Part shown: positions 1 through 5,618 of the stretch, piece after piece
Layout of the letters: every line of letters begins with the position of its first letter
Position numbering within the stretch: position 1 is the first letter of the stretch
Origin: VRUE01 sp046733315
GTDB lineage: Bacteria; Actinomycetota; Thermoleophilia; Solirubrobacterales; 70-9
Assembly: GCA_046733315.1 (NCBI GenBank)
Contig: JBKPOV010000210.1
Span: 1 to 8,581 of the forward strand
Length of the DNA stretch: 8,581 nucleotides
Direction of reading: 5' to 3'
Made by a program: the position numbers and the translations under genes
Notes under the pieces: model-generated
What the model was told of the DNA's origin: nothing
The model's database searches: none
Seen by the model: the letters and a program-made list of their open reading frames with translations, nothing else

Positions 1-2
1 GG

Positions 3-974
3 TTGGCACCGATCGGAACAAGCGGTTCGCCTGAGCCGGCGGGGGGAAGCCCCCGCCGGCTCCAGGCGTCCAGCAACCGCTACGGCGAGAAGGCGATCCA
101 GGGCATCCTCGGACTTTGCGGAGTGCTTTCGGTGCTTACCACGACCGCGATCGTCATCTCCCTGATCGGCCCGACGATCGGCTTCTTCAAGGTCGTTCCC
201 GCCAGCGAATTCTTCTTCACCTTCGATTGGACACCGCAGTTCGAGCCCCCCAGCTTCGGTGTTCTCGCGATCGTTATCGGCACCCTCAACGTCACGCTCT
301 GGGGGATGCTGTTCGCGATCCCGGTTGGGCTCGGAGCGGCGATCTATCTCAGCGAGTACGCGCGCCCGCGGGTCCGTAAGACGGTGAAGCCGGTCCTCGA
401 GATCCTTGCCGGCATCCCCACGGTGGCGATCGGCCTCTTTGCGGTCACCTTCATCCTGCCCGAGATAATCCAGCCGCTGTGGCCGGACGGCTTCCTGGGC
501 GGGGCAGAGGGCAAGCCGTTTGTGGCGCTCGCGGCCAGCTTCGGCATCGGCCTGATGGTCGTGCCAATCATCGCCTCGCTCTCAGATGACGCGATGTCGG
601 CTGTGCCACGAGGGCTGCGAGAAGGCGCATACGCGCTCGGTGCGACCCAGGCAAAGGTAGCTACCAAGGTGGTCTTTCCGGCGGCGCTCTCGGGCATCGT
701 CGCCTCGATCGTGCTCGCCATCTCGCGCGCCGTCGGCGAGACGATGATCGTCGTCCTCGCGGCTGGCTCGAATCCCCACGCCACCTTCAACCCGGTCGAA
801 TCGATCCAGGCGATGACCTCTTACATAGCGGTCACCGCGACCGGCGACATCCCTGCCGGTTCGATCGATTACAAGTCGGTCTTTGCGGTGGGGACGGTGC
901 TGTTCGCGATGACCCTGGTGATGAACGTGATCAGCATCAGGCTCGTCCGCAGGTTCCGCGAGGTCTACGACTGA
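3..974 (+). CDS. pstC: Phosphate ABC transporter permease PstC (5' end uncertain)
   Basis: One of the two membrane subunits of the high-affinity phosphate importer PstSCAB; it pairs with PstA to form the inner-membrane channel driven by PstB. The 323-aa frame has hydrophobic segments at about residues 34-62, 85-116, 128-155, 173-193, 226-255 and 293-313, as in PstC. The cytoplasmic EAA-type loop that docks on the ATPase is visible at about 207-232 (EGAYALGAT...PAALSGI), followed by SRAVGETM (241-248), typical of PstC/PstA. The TTG at 3 is the first start in view. The next in-frame start (GTG, residue 41) falls inside the first membrane helix, so the true start is TTG 3 or lies upstream of the window. 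The first 30 residues are polar, Gly/Pro/Ser-rich, and contain a strong hairpin at 33-62. The stop overlaps the pstA start by one base (TGATG), implying translational coupling. Function is confident from the motifs and from neighbouring pstA/pstB; pstS is presumably upstream. Confidence 0.94.
   Translation: MAPIGTSGSPEPAGGSPRRLQASSNRYGEKAIQGILGLCGVLSVLTTTAIVISLIGPTIGFFKVVPASEFFFTFDWTPQFEPPSFGVLAIVIGTLNVTLWGMLFAIPVGLGAAIYLSEYARPRVRKTVKPVLEILAGIPTVAIGLFAVTFILPEIIQPLWPDGFLGGAEGKPFVALAASFGIGLMVVPIIASLSDDAMSAVPRGLREGAYALGATQAKVATKVVFPAALSGIVASIVLAISRAVGETMIVVLAAGSNPHATFNPVESIQAMTSYIAVTATGDIPAGSIDYKSVFAVGTVLFAMTLVMNVISIRLVRRFREVYD
33..62 (+). repeat. Perfect 13-bp GC-rich inverted repeat (hairpin) at the 5' end of pstC
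   Basis: Left arm GAGCCGGCGGGGG (33-45) and right arm CCCCCGCCGGCTC (50-62) are exact reverse complements around a GAAG loop. The stem lies about 28 nt after the TTG at position 3 and codes in frame for a Pro/Gly/Ser-rich polar stretch (residues 11-20). No T-run follows, so it is not a classical terminator. In binding-protein transporter operons, hairpins between the binding-protein gene and the permease gene often protect the upstream mRNA and lower permease output. This stem is placed for such a role, but that is inference. Confidence 0.6.
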
Positions 975-1915
975 TGCGCGGTCCAGAGGCCGTCGTGCCG
1001 CGCAATCGCCTCGCTGTAGCCGGCGCACGGGCGACCACGCTGGCGATGCTCCGCAACCAACCGCGCGGCGACGTGATCCGCAACGCCGTCTTCGCCGGGC
1101 TGCTCATGCTCGCCGTCCTCATAGCTTTGGCGGGGCTACTCGCCCTGCTCATCCAAGCTTTCGCCAAGGGCTCCTCGGCGCTCAGTCTCGATCTCTTCAC
1201 CAACCCGCCCTCTACGGCCTTCCCGGACAAAGCCGGCTTTCGGCCGGCGATAATCGGCTCATTGGAGCTGATCGCGGGCGTGATCCTCTTCGTCGTTCCG
1301 ATCGGCATCGGCGCGGCGCTCTATCTGGAGGAGTACGCCGACAGCTCACGCTGGTGGAACCGGCTGATCGAGCTCAACATCCAGAACCTCGCCGCGGTCC
1401 CGTCGATCATCTACGGCATCCTCGGGCTCGCCTTCATCGTGCGTGGCCCGCTCGACCTCGGCTTCATCCTCGCCGCCGGCTCGATGACGCTGGCGCTGCT
1501 GGTGTTGCCGATGGTGATCATCGCCGCCCGCGAGGCGATCCGCGCGGTCCCCGACTCGATTCGTCAAGGCTCACTCGCGCTCGGCGCGACCAAGTGGCAG
1601 ACGATTCGCCGTCAGGTGCTGCCCGCGTCGATTCCGGGAATCGCCACCGGGGTCATCCTCGCGGTGTCGAGAGCGCTCGGCGAGACGGCGCCGCTTTTGC
1701 TGGTCGGAGCGACCGTTTTCATCACCTTCGATCCGACCCCGTTCTCGCCGGACGGCTACTCGGCGATGCCGGTGCAGATTTTCAACTACGCGCTGCGACC
1801 TCAAGAAGAGTTCCAGACGCTCGCCTTCGCCGGGATCATCGTCATGTTGGTCGTCCTGCTGGCGATGAACTCATTCGCGATCTGGCTACGAAATCGTTAC
1901 GAGCAGAGATGGTAG
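974..1915 (+). CDS. pstA: Phosphate ABC transporter permease PstA
   Basis: Second channel subunit of the PstSCAB phosphate importer, acting in the cytoplasmic membrane with PstC. The product is 313 aa, close to the usual PstA length. Hydrophobic segments lie at about 38-63, 92-118, 138-156, 163-184, 220-250 and 282-305. The EAA-type ATPase-docking loop is at about 198-223 (QGSLALGATKW...PASIPGI), followed by SRALGETAPLL (232-242), which is characteristic of PstA; the leading Glu of the EAA motif is replaced by Gln/Gly here. The ATG overlaps the last base of the pstC stop, fixing the start by coupling; a later ATG (residue 25) is possible but less well placed. The N-terminal 35 residues are polar and Arg-rich, ahead of the first helix. 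The gene is followed after 10 nt by pstB, so the three are almost certainly co-transcribed. Confidence 0.95.
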   Translation: MRGPEAVVPRNRLAVAGARATTLAMLRNQPRGDVIRNAVFAGLLMLAVLIALAGLLALLIQAFAKGSSALSLDLFTNPPSTAFPDKAGFRPAIIGSLELIAGVILFVVPIGIGAALYLEEYADSSRWWNRLIELNIQNLAAVPSIIYGILGLAFIVRGPLDLGFILAAGSMTLALLVLPMVIIAAREAIRAVPDSIRQGSLALGATKWQTIRRQVLPASIPGIATGVILAVSRALGETAPLLLVGATVFITFDPTPFSPDGYSAMPVQIFNYALRPQEEFQTLAFAGIIVMLVVLLAMNSFAIWLRNRYEQRW

Positions 1916-1919
1916 GTGG
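1914..1919 (+). promoter_or_regulatory. Ribosome binding site of pstB
   Basis: AGGTGG overlaps the pstA stop codon and ends 6 nt before the GTG at 1926. It is the best Shine-Dalgarno match in the junction and is the reason for choosing the long pstB start over in-frame starts at 1938, 2061 or 2070. Confidence 0.6.
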
Positions 1920-1925
1920 ACTAGG

Positions 1926-2831
1926 GTGAGCAAGCAGATGGCGCAGGACGAGAGCAGGTCAGGAACCGGACGCGAGGCGCGCGAGGCGGCGGCCGAACGG
2001 GCCGCGATCGCCGTGCGTCCGGAAGAGTTCCAGGGCGGCCGTGGCGGCCACCGGGAAAAAGTGTTCGAGATGAAGGGCGTCGAGGTCCTCTACAGCGGCG
2101 TCTCTGCGGTGAAGGAGATCTCGATGGACGTCCACCGCAATGACGTCACGGCGCTGATCGGCCCCTCGGGCTGCGGTAAGAGCACGCTGCTGCGTTGCCT
2201 CAACCGGATGAACGACTTGATCCCGGGGGCGGAAGTGCGTGGCGACCTGCTCTACCACGGCGAGAACCTCTACGACGGCACCGTCGACCCAGTCCAGGTC
2301 CGCAAGCTGATCGGGATGGTCTTCCAGAAGCCGAACCCGTTCCCGAAGTCGATCTACGACAACGTCGCCTTCGGCCCCCGCGTCCTCGGCCAGAGGGACG
2401 ATCTCGACGCGACGGTGGAGAAAGCGCTGCGCGGCGCGGCGCTCTGGGGGGAGGTCAAGGACCGCCTCGACAGCAACGCCTTCGGCCTCTCCGGCGGACA
2501 GCAGCAGCGCCTCTGCATCGCCCGCTGCATCGCCGTGCAGCCGGACACGATCCTGATGGACGAGCCCTGCTCGGCGCTCGATCCGATCTCGACCGGCAAG
2601 ATCGAGGACCTGATGATCGAGCTGAAGAAGGAATTCTCGATCGTCATCGTCACCCACAACATGCAGCAGGCGGCGCGCGTCTCCGACCGCACCGCCTTTC
2701 TGATGGTCGAGCTCGACGCCGACGAGGACAATCGCTGGGGCCGGCTGGTCGAGTACGACGACACCGAGAAGATCTTCACCAACCCGGCCGACCGGCGCAC
2801 AGAGGACTACGTCTCCGGCAAGGTGGGGTGA
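1926..2831 (+). CDS. pstB: Phosphate ABC transporter ATP-binding protein PstB
   Basis: ATPase that powers phosphate import through PstCA on the cytoplasmic face of the membrane. All nucleotide-binding motifs are intact: Walker A GPSGCGKST (79-87), Q-loop Gln134 within the PstB-typical VFQKPNPFP, signature LSGGQQQR (188-195), Walker B ILMDEP (209-214), D-loop SALD (216-219) and switch His244 (VTHNM). The C-terminal stretch around FTNPADRRTEDYVSGKVG is also PstB-like. The product is 301 aa, against about 250-260 for typical PstB. The excess is a polar Ala/Glu/Arg-rich N-terminal extension of about 45 residues before the ABC fold begins near VFEMKGVEVLYSG. GTG 1926 is chosen for its well-spaced AGGTGG; GTG 2061 or ATG 2070 would give a family-length protein with poorer ribosome-binding sites. 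It lies 10 nt after pstA and 6 nt before phoU. Confidence 0.96.
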   Translation: MSKQMAQDESRSGTGREAREAAAERAAIAVRPEEFQGGRGGHREKVFEMKGVEVLYSGVSAVKEISMDVHRNDVTALIGPSGCGKSTLLRCLNRMNDLIPGAEVRGDLLYHGENLYDGTVDPVQVRKLIGMVFQKPNPFPKSIYDNVAFGPRVLGQRDDLDATVEKALRGAALWGEVKDRLDSNAFGLSGGQQQRLCIARCIAVQPDTILMDEPCSALDPISTGKIEDLMIELKKEFSIVIVTHNMQQAARVSDRTAFLMVELDADEDNRWGRLVEYDDTEKIFTNPADRRTEDYVSGKVG

Positions 2832-2837
2832 GGCTCG

Positions 2838-3521
2838 GTGGTCGAGCAGACCAGGGTCTTCTACCAGGAAGAGCTGGGCAAGCTCGAGGCAAGCGCGCTC
2901 GGGGGTCTCGAGCTGGTTAACGACGCGCTCGGTCGCACGATGGAAGCGGTCGAGCATCAGGACGTCGAGCTGGCGCAAATCGTCGTCGCCGACGACGACC
3001 GCATCGACGGCCGCTACCTGGAGGTCCACCAAGCGCTGATCACGCTGCTCGCCACCCAGTCGCCCGTGGCGACCGACCTGCGGCTGATTTCGGCGCTGCT
3101 GCACGTGCTGAAGAGCATCGAGCGGATGGGCGACCAGTGCGTGAACGTCTGCAAGATGATCCCGCTGACCGGCAACGAGCCGCCCTCGGATCAGGAGATG
3201 GTGAAGCTGATCCTGACCATGGGCGGTCAGACGCGGACGCTGATCAACCAGGCCAAGCGGGCCTTCGAAAATCGCGACGTCGAACTCGCTCGCGACCTGG
3301 TCCGCCAGGACGACGTCGTCGACAACCTCAACCGCGAGTGCTTCCGGCTCGCTCTGCAAATCGGCGATGACGCTGACAAGCGCGAGTGGGCGATGACGAT
3401 GCTGCTCGGGGCGCGAGCGATCGAGCGGATCGGCGACAACGCCGTCGACATCGGCGAGCAGGTCGCCTTCGTCGTCACCGGGTTGTTTCGGGAGTTCGAG
3501 GACGCCTCGCATCCCGGCTGA
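2838..3521 (+). CDS. phoU: Phosphate transport/signalling regulator PhoU
   Basis: PhoU proteins are cytoplasmic metal-binding helical bundles. They couple the Pst transporter to the PhoR/PhoP-type sensor and keep phosphate import and the Pho regulon in check. This 227-aa product shows the expected two tandem three-helix repeats: about 5-107 and 118-215. Each ends in the PhoU signature, ERMGDQCVN (95-103) and ERIGDNAVDIGE (196-207). Acidic metal-site clusters typical of the family are seen at ADDDRIDGRYLE (51-62) and RQDDVVDNLNRE (156-167). The start is GTG, 6 nt after the pstB stop; GTGAGG (2828-2833) overlapping that stop can serve as ribosome-binding site. It is the last gene of the tight pst cluster, followed by a gap with a long inverted repeat. 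In many actinobacteria phoU is separate from pst; here it is linked, as in E. coli. Confidence 0.95.
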   Translation: MVEQTRVFYQEELGKLEASALGGLELVNDALGRTMEAVEHQDVELAQIVVADDDRIDGRYLEVHQALITLLATQSPVATDLRLISALLHVLKSIERMGDQCVNVCKMIPLTGNEPPSDQEMVKLILTMGGQTRTLINQAKRAFENRDVELARDLVRQDDVVDNLNRECFRLALQIGDDADKREWAMTMLLGARAIERIGDNAVDIGEQVAFVVTGLFREFEDASHPG

Positions 3522-3531
3522 GAGGCGTAGG

Positions 3532-3623
3532 CGCGGCGGGTCCTGTCGCGATTTGGTGCCACCACCCCTGCGGTAGCTAAAGCTTCCTCGGGGTGGTCCC
3601 CCAAATCCGCGCCACCCGCCGCG
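3532..3623. repeat. Long imperfect inverted repeat between phoU and ppx
   Basis: This is the main content of the 162-nt gene-free gap. The outer arms CGCGGCGGGT (3532-3541) and ACCCGCCGCG (3614-3623) are perfect complements. Moving inward, CGCG-ATTTGG faces CCCAAAT-CCGCG, CCACCCC (3560s) faces GGGGTGG (3590s), and the centre contains AGCTAAAGCT with flanking GG/CC. Nearly the whole 92 nt can therefore fold into one interrupted stem. No T-run follows on either strand, so a classical intrinsic terminator is not supported. Possible roles are a U-less actinobacterial terminator or processing stem separating pst-phoU from ppx, an RNA leader for ppx, or a small palindromic repeat element. No promoter motif is convincing here. 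Confidence 0.6.
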
Positions 3624-3672
3624 ACGACTCCGCTCGGCTGACGGTTGAGATCCGGGGTGTCTGGGAACATGC

Positions 3673-3678
3673 GAAGGA
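3673..3678 (+). promoter_or_regulatory. Ribosome binding site deciding the ppx start
   Basis: GAAGGA ends 5 nt before the GTG at 3684. The upstream in-frame starts TTG 3645, GTG 3657 and ATG 3669 have no comparable site; ATG 3669 has only GGGA two bases away. Confidence 0.5.
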
Positions 3679-3683
3679 ACGCC

Positions 3684-4595
3684 GTGACGCTCTGTGCCGC
3701 CATAGATATTGGGTCCAACACGACGCGCGTGCTCGTTGCGGAGCCCGTGGGCGGGCAGTTGAAGAAGGTGATGGAGCAGCGCGCCTATACGCGGATCAAC
3801 AAGGCGCTCGACGGGGATGGGGGGATCCAGGGCGAGAAGGTCGATGAGGTCTGCGAGGTCGTCGCGACCCAGGTCCGACTGGCGAAAGAGCTGGGCGCGG
3901 AGGAGATCCGGGCAGTGGCCACCGCCGCCGTGCGCGAGGCTTCCAACGGCGATGCGGTGGCCCAGGCCATTGGCGAGACAGCCGGCGTGCGGGTGGATGT
4001 CCTCAGTGATGAGGAGGAGGGCAGGCTCTCCTTCATCGGAGCGACTAAGACGCTCGGCCACCCGGTCGATGGCAAGGTCGGGGTTGTCGACGTCGGCGGC
4101 GGCTCCACCGAGGTGATACTGGGCACGGTGCCCGGCGGCGCTAGTGAGGTCCGCTCCTGGCAGGTCGGCTCCGGCGTGCTCGCCAGTGAGCTGATCTCCT
4201 CCGATCCTCCTTCGGCGGCCGAGGTACGCAAGATCCGCGATCGCATCGATGACATCTTCAGCGGGGTCGAGATCGAGCGCCCCGCCCAGGCCGTTGCGGT
4301 TGGCGGCAGCGCCACCTCGCTGCGCCGCCTCGTCGGCGCCGTGCTCGAGTACGAGACCCTCGAGCGCGGCATCCGCGTGCTCTGCGGAGACCCCGCCGCT
4401 GACGTCGCCCGCCGCTTCGAGCTCGACCCCGAACGCGTGCGCATCCTCGCCACCGGGGTTCTGCTCTTGGAGAAGGTCTCCGAGCTGCTCGGCCAGCCGT
4501 TGCAGATCGGCAAGGGAGGACTGCGCGAGGGCGTCATCCTCGACCTGCTCAACGGCAGCGCCAACGGCTCCTCGCTCCGTCTCGTCGCCTACTAG
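3684..4595 (+). CDS. ppx: Exopolyphosphatase (Ppx/GppA family)
   Basis: Cytoplasmic enzyme of the Ppx/GppA family (actin-like ASKHA fold) that releases phosphate from polyphosphate ends; some members instead hydrolyse pppGpp. From GTG 3684 the product is 303 aa. Visible motifs, in order: phosphate-binding loop DIGSNTTR (8-15), ATAAVREA (79-86), the acidic EEEGRL segment (110-115) in the region of the family's catalytic glutamate, second phosphate loop DVGGGSTE (136-143), the GGSATSLRRL segment (207-216), and GGLREGVI near the C-terminus. The length matches the short two-lobe actinobacterial Ppx rather than the roughly 500-aa enterobacterial form with an extra HD-like domain. GTG 3684 is preferred because of GAAGGA 5 nt upstream; ATG 3669 would add five residues and TTG 3645 thirteen. 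The neighbours, with CHAD genes behind and ppk1 further on, favour polyphosphate over pppGpp as substrate, but the sequence alone cannot separate the two. Confidence 0.9.
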   Translation: MTLCAAIDIGSNTTRVLVAEPVGGQLKKVMEQRAYTRINKALDGDGGIQGEKVDEVCEVVATQVRLAKELGAEEIRAVATAAVREASNGDAVAQAIGETAGVRVDVLSDEEEGRLSFIGATKTLGHPVDGKVGVVDVGGGSTEVILGTVPGGASEVRSWQVGSGVLASELISSDPPSAAEVRKIRDRIDDIFSGVEIERPAQAVAVGGSATSLRRLVGAVLEYETLERGIRVLCGDPAADVARRFELDPERVRILATGVLLLEKVSELLGQPLQIGKGGLREGVILDLLNGSANGSSLRLVAY

Positions 4596-4628
4596 CGGCC
4601 GAGGTGGCTCGTCGTCTAGCCTCCTGGC

Positions 4629-5102
4629 GTGGCGGTTGCGCGCAAGGTTGAGCTCGATTGCGGGGCGTCATTCTCAGAAGCGGCGGCGAAGGCGGTCAAG
4701 GTCCGCTCCAAGGAGGTCTTCGAGCACTCCACCGGGGTCCTCGACCTGGCCGAGATCGAGCGCGTCCACGCCATGCGGGTGGCGACCCGTCGGCTGCGGG
4801 CGTCGCTGGAGATCTTCGAGCCTTGCTTCCCGCGCAAGCGCCACCGCAAGGCGCTGAAGAAGGTCAAGGCTCTCGCCGACGCGCTCGGCGAGCGGCGTGA
4901 CGCCGACGTCGAAATCGCCTTGCTGGAAGGCCTTATCGACCAGGCGGCCGAGGCCGATCGCAGCGCTCTTGCGGAGCTGGTCGAGGAGCTGCGCGGTCGC
5001 CAGCGAGAGGCCAACGAGGCGCTGGCGCCCTTCGTCGCCTCGAAGCGGTTGAAGAAGCTGCGCAGGCGCCTGAGGAAGCTCGTCAAGGCGGCGGGTTCGT
5101 GA
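4629..5102 (+). CDS. Half-length CHAD-domain protein (N-terminal repeat)
   Basis: CHAD domains are helical bundles with conserved histidines and basic residues that bind polyphosphate. They are often found next to CYTH, ppx or ppk genes. This 157-aa product holds only the first of the two half-repeats of a normal CHAD domain. The signature is VHAMRVATRRLR (46-57, with H47, R50, R54, R55, R57), followed by EIFEPCF and the second helix pair LADALGERRDADVEIALLEG (82-101). It ends in a strongly basic helix, KRLKKLRRRLRKLVK (139-153). No CYTH domain is present. The start GTG 4629 is the only usable one: an in-frame TAG lies at 4617 and the next start falls beyond the signature. No good Shine-Dalgarno is visible, so translation may depend on coupling from ppx, 33 nt upstream. 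Its stop overlaps the next CHAD gene in GTGA. Polyphosphate binding is family knowledge; a partnership with the second half is inference. Confidence 0.85.
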   Translation: MAVARKVELDCGASFSEAAAKAVKVRSKEVFEHSTGVLDLAEIERVHAMRVATRRLRASLEIFEPCFPRKRHRKALKKVKALADALGERRDADVEIALLEGLIDQAAEADRSALAELVEELRGRQREANEALAPFVASKRLKKLRRRLRKLVKAAGS

Positions 5103-5518
5103 AGGCGGGGCCGGTGAAAGGCCTCGATCCGGAAGGCCCTCTGCGGCCCAGCATCTCGCGGATCGTCGAGGTTCGGCTGGGCGAGCTGCGGGGTTTTGCC
5201 GACGATGCGCTGGCACTCGATGCGAGCGGATCGCAGCACGACATGCGGATCGCAGCGAAGCGCCTGCGCTACGTGCTCGAGCTCTTCGCACCCTGTCTCG
5301 GCGAGGAGGCCGAAGAGGCACGCCGCGCCGCCAAGCGCTTTCAGATGGTTCTGGGCGACCTGCACGATTGCGACCTAATGCTGGTCAAGGTCGCGCAGAT
5401 CGATTCCGTCGCCGCGATACTGCGCGAGCGCCGTCAGCGCCTCTTCCACGAGTTCGTTGAGCTCTGGCAGGCCGAGGCGAGCAAAGGCACCTGGGCGGCG
5501 CTCGAGGTAGGCCTCTAG
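5099..5518 (+). CDS. Half-length CHAD-domain protein (C-terminal repeat)
   Basis: This 139-aa product carries the second half-repeat of a CHAD domain. Its signature is QHDMRIAAKRLRYVLELF (46-63, with H47, R50, K54, R55, R57), the form typical of the C-terminal CHAD half. It is followed by helices with FQMVLGDLHDCDLMLVKV (81-98) and a final helix RRQRLFHEFVELWQ (111-124). The start GTG 5099 overlaps the stop of the preceding CHAD gene by four bases (GTGA), so the two are very likely translated in coupling. The N-terminal segment VKGLDPEGPLRPSISRIVEV is a plausible first helix, so the frame looks like a real gene start rather than the debris of a frameshift. Together the two products make up the content of one ordinary full-length CHAD protein. 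They probably form a heterodimer that binds polyphosphate; this is inferred. No terminator with a T-run directly follows; the next 100 nt carry the PHO-box-like repeats. Confidence 0.85.
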   Translation: MKAGPVKGLDPEGPLRPSISRIVEVRLGELRGFADDALALDASGSQHDMRIAAKRLRYVLELFAPCLGEEAEEARRAAKRFQMVLGDLHDCDLMLVKVAQIDSVAAILRERRQRLFHEFVELWQAEASKGTWAALEVGL

Positions 5519-5527
5519 TCACACGAG

Positions 5528-5560
5528 GTTCACTTCGTGTTCCCCACGCGTTCACATTTT
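5528..5560 (+). promoter_or_regulatory. PHO-box-like array: three 11-nt direct repeats (putative PhoP operator)
   Basis: GTTCAC at 5528, GTTCCC at 5539 and GTTCAC at 5550 begin exactly 11 nt apart. Actinobacterial PhoP, best studied in Streptomyces, binds tandem 11-nt direct repeats whose conserved core is GTTCA(C/T). A further GTTCAT at 5567 is off phase (17 nt). The array sits 58 nt ahead of the PHP-glycosyltransferase ATG, in a gap between genes for polyphosphate metabolism. TTCACA in the last repeat (5551-5556) could double as a -35 element, but no convincing -10 is seen at the expected distance. The assignment rests on spacing, core match and context; a small hairpin (ACACGA at 5521-5526, TCGTGT at 5535-5540) overlaps it. 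Confidence 0.68.
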
Positions 5561-5606
5561 TTCCCTGTTCATGCCGAACTCTGGAGGTGACAGAAACGAC
5601 TAGAGC

Positions 5607-5612
5607 AGGGAG
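5607..5612 (+). promoter_or_regulatory. Ribosome binding site of the PHP-glycosyltransferase gene
   Basis: AGGGAG ends 6 nt before the ATG at 5619 and supports that start, which also begins directly ahead of the PHP metal motif (H8, H10). A stronger-looking GGAGGTGA lies at 5583-5590 but has no start codon at a usable distance. Confidence 0.6.
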
Positions 5613-5618
5613 ACGCCG

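Noticed and set aside
3645..3683. TTG 3645, GTG 3657 or ATG 3669 as the ppx start.
   Set aside because: All are in frame, but none has a good ribosome-binding site. GTG 3684 has GAAGGA at 5 nt and places the DIGSN motif at the usual distance from the N-terminus. ATG 3669 remains possible.
1959..4061. A 700-codon open frame on the reverse strand across pstB, phoU and the start of ppx.
   Set aside because: It is antisense to three genes with clear family motifs, spans their junctions, has low-complexity Asp/Val/Leu/Arg-rich content with no recognisable domain, and is the expected by-product of GC-rich third positions.
5521..5562. Terminator for the CHAD genes: stem ACACGA/TCGTGT followed later by six Ts.
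   Set aside because: The stem is only 6 bp with an 8-nt loop, and the T-run (5557-5562) is 16 nt away. The same bases are better explained by the 11-nt direct repeats.
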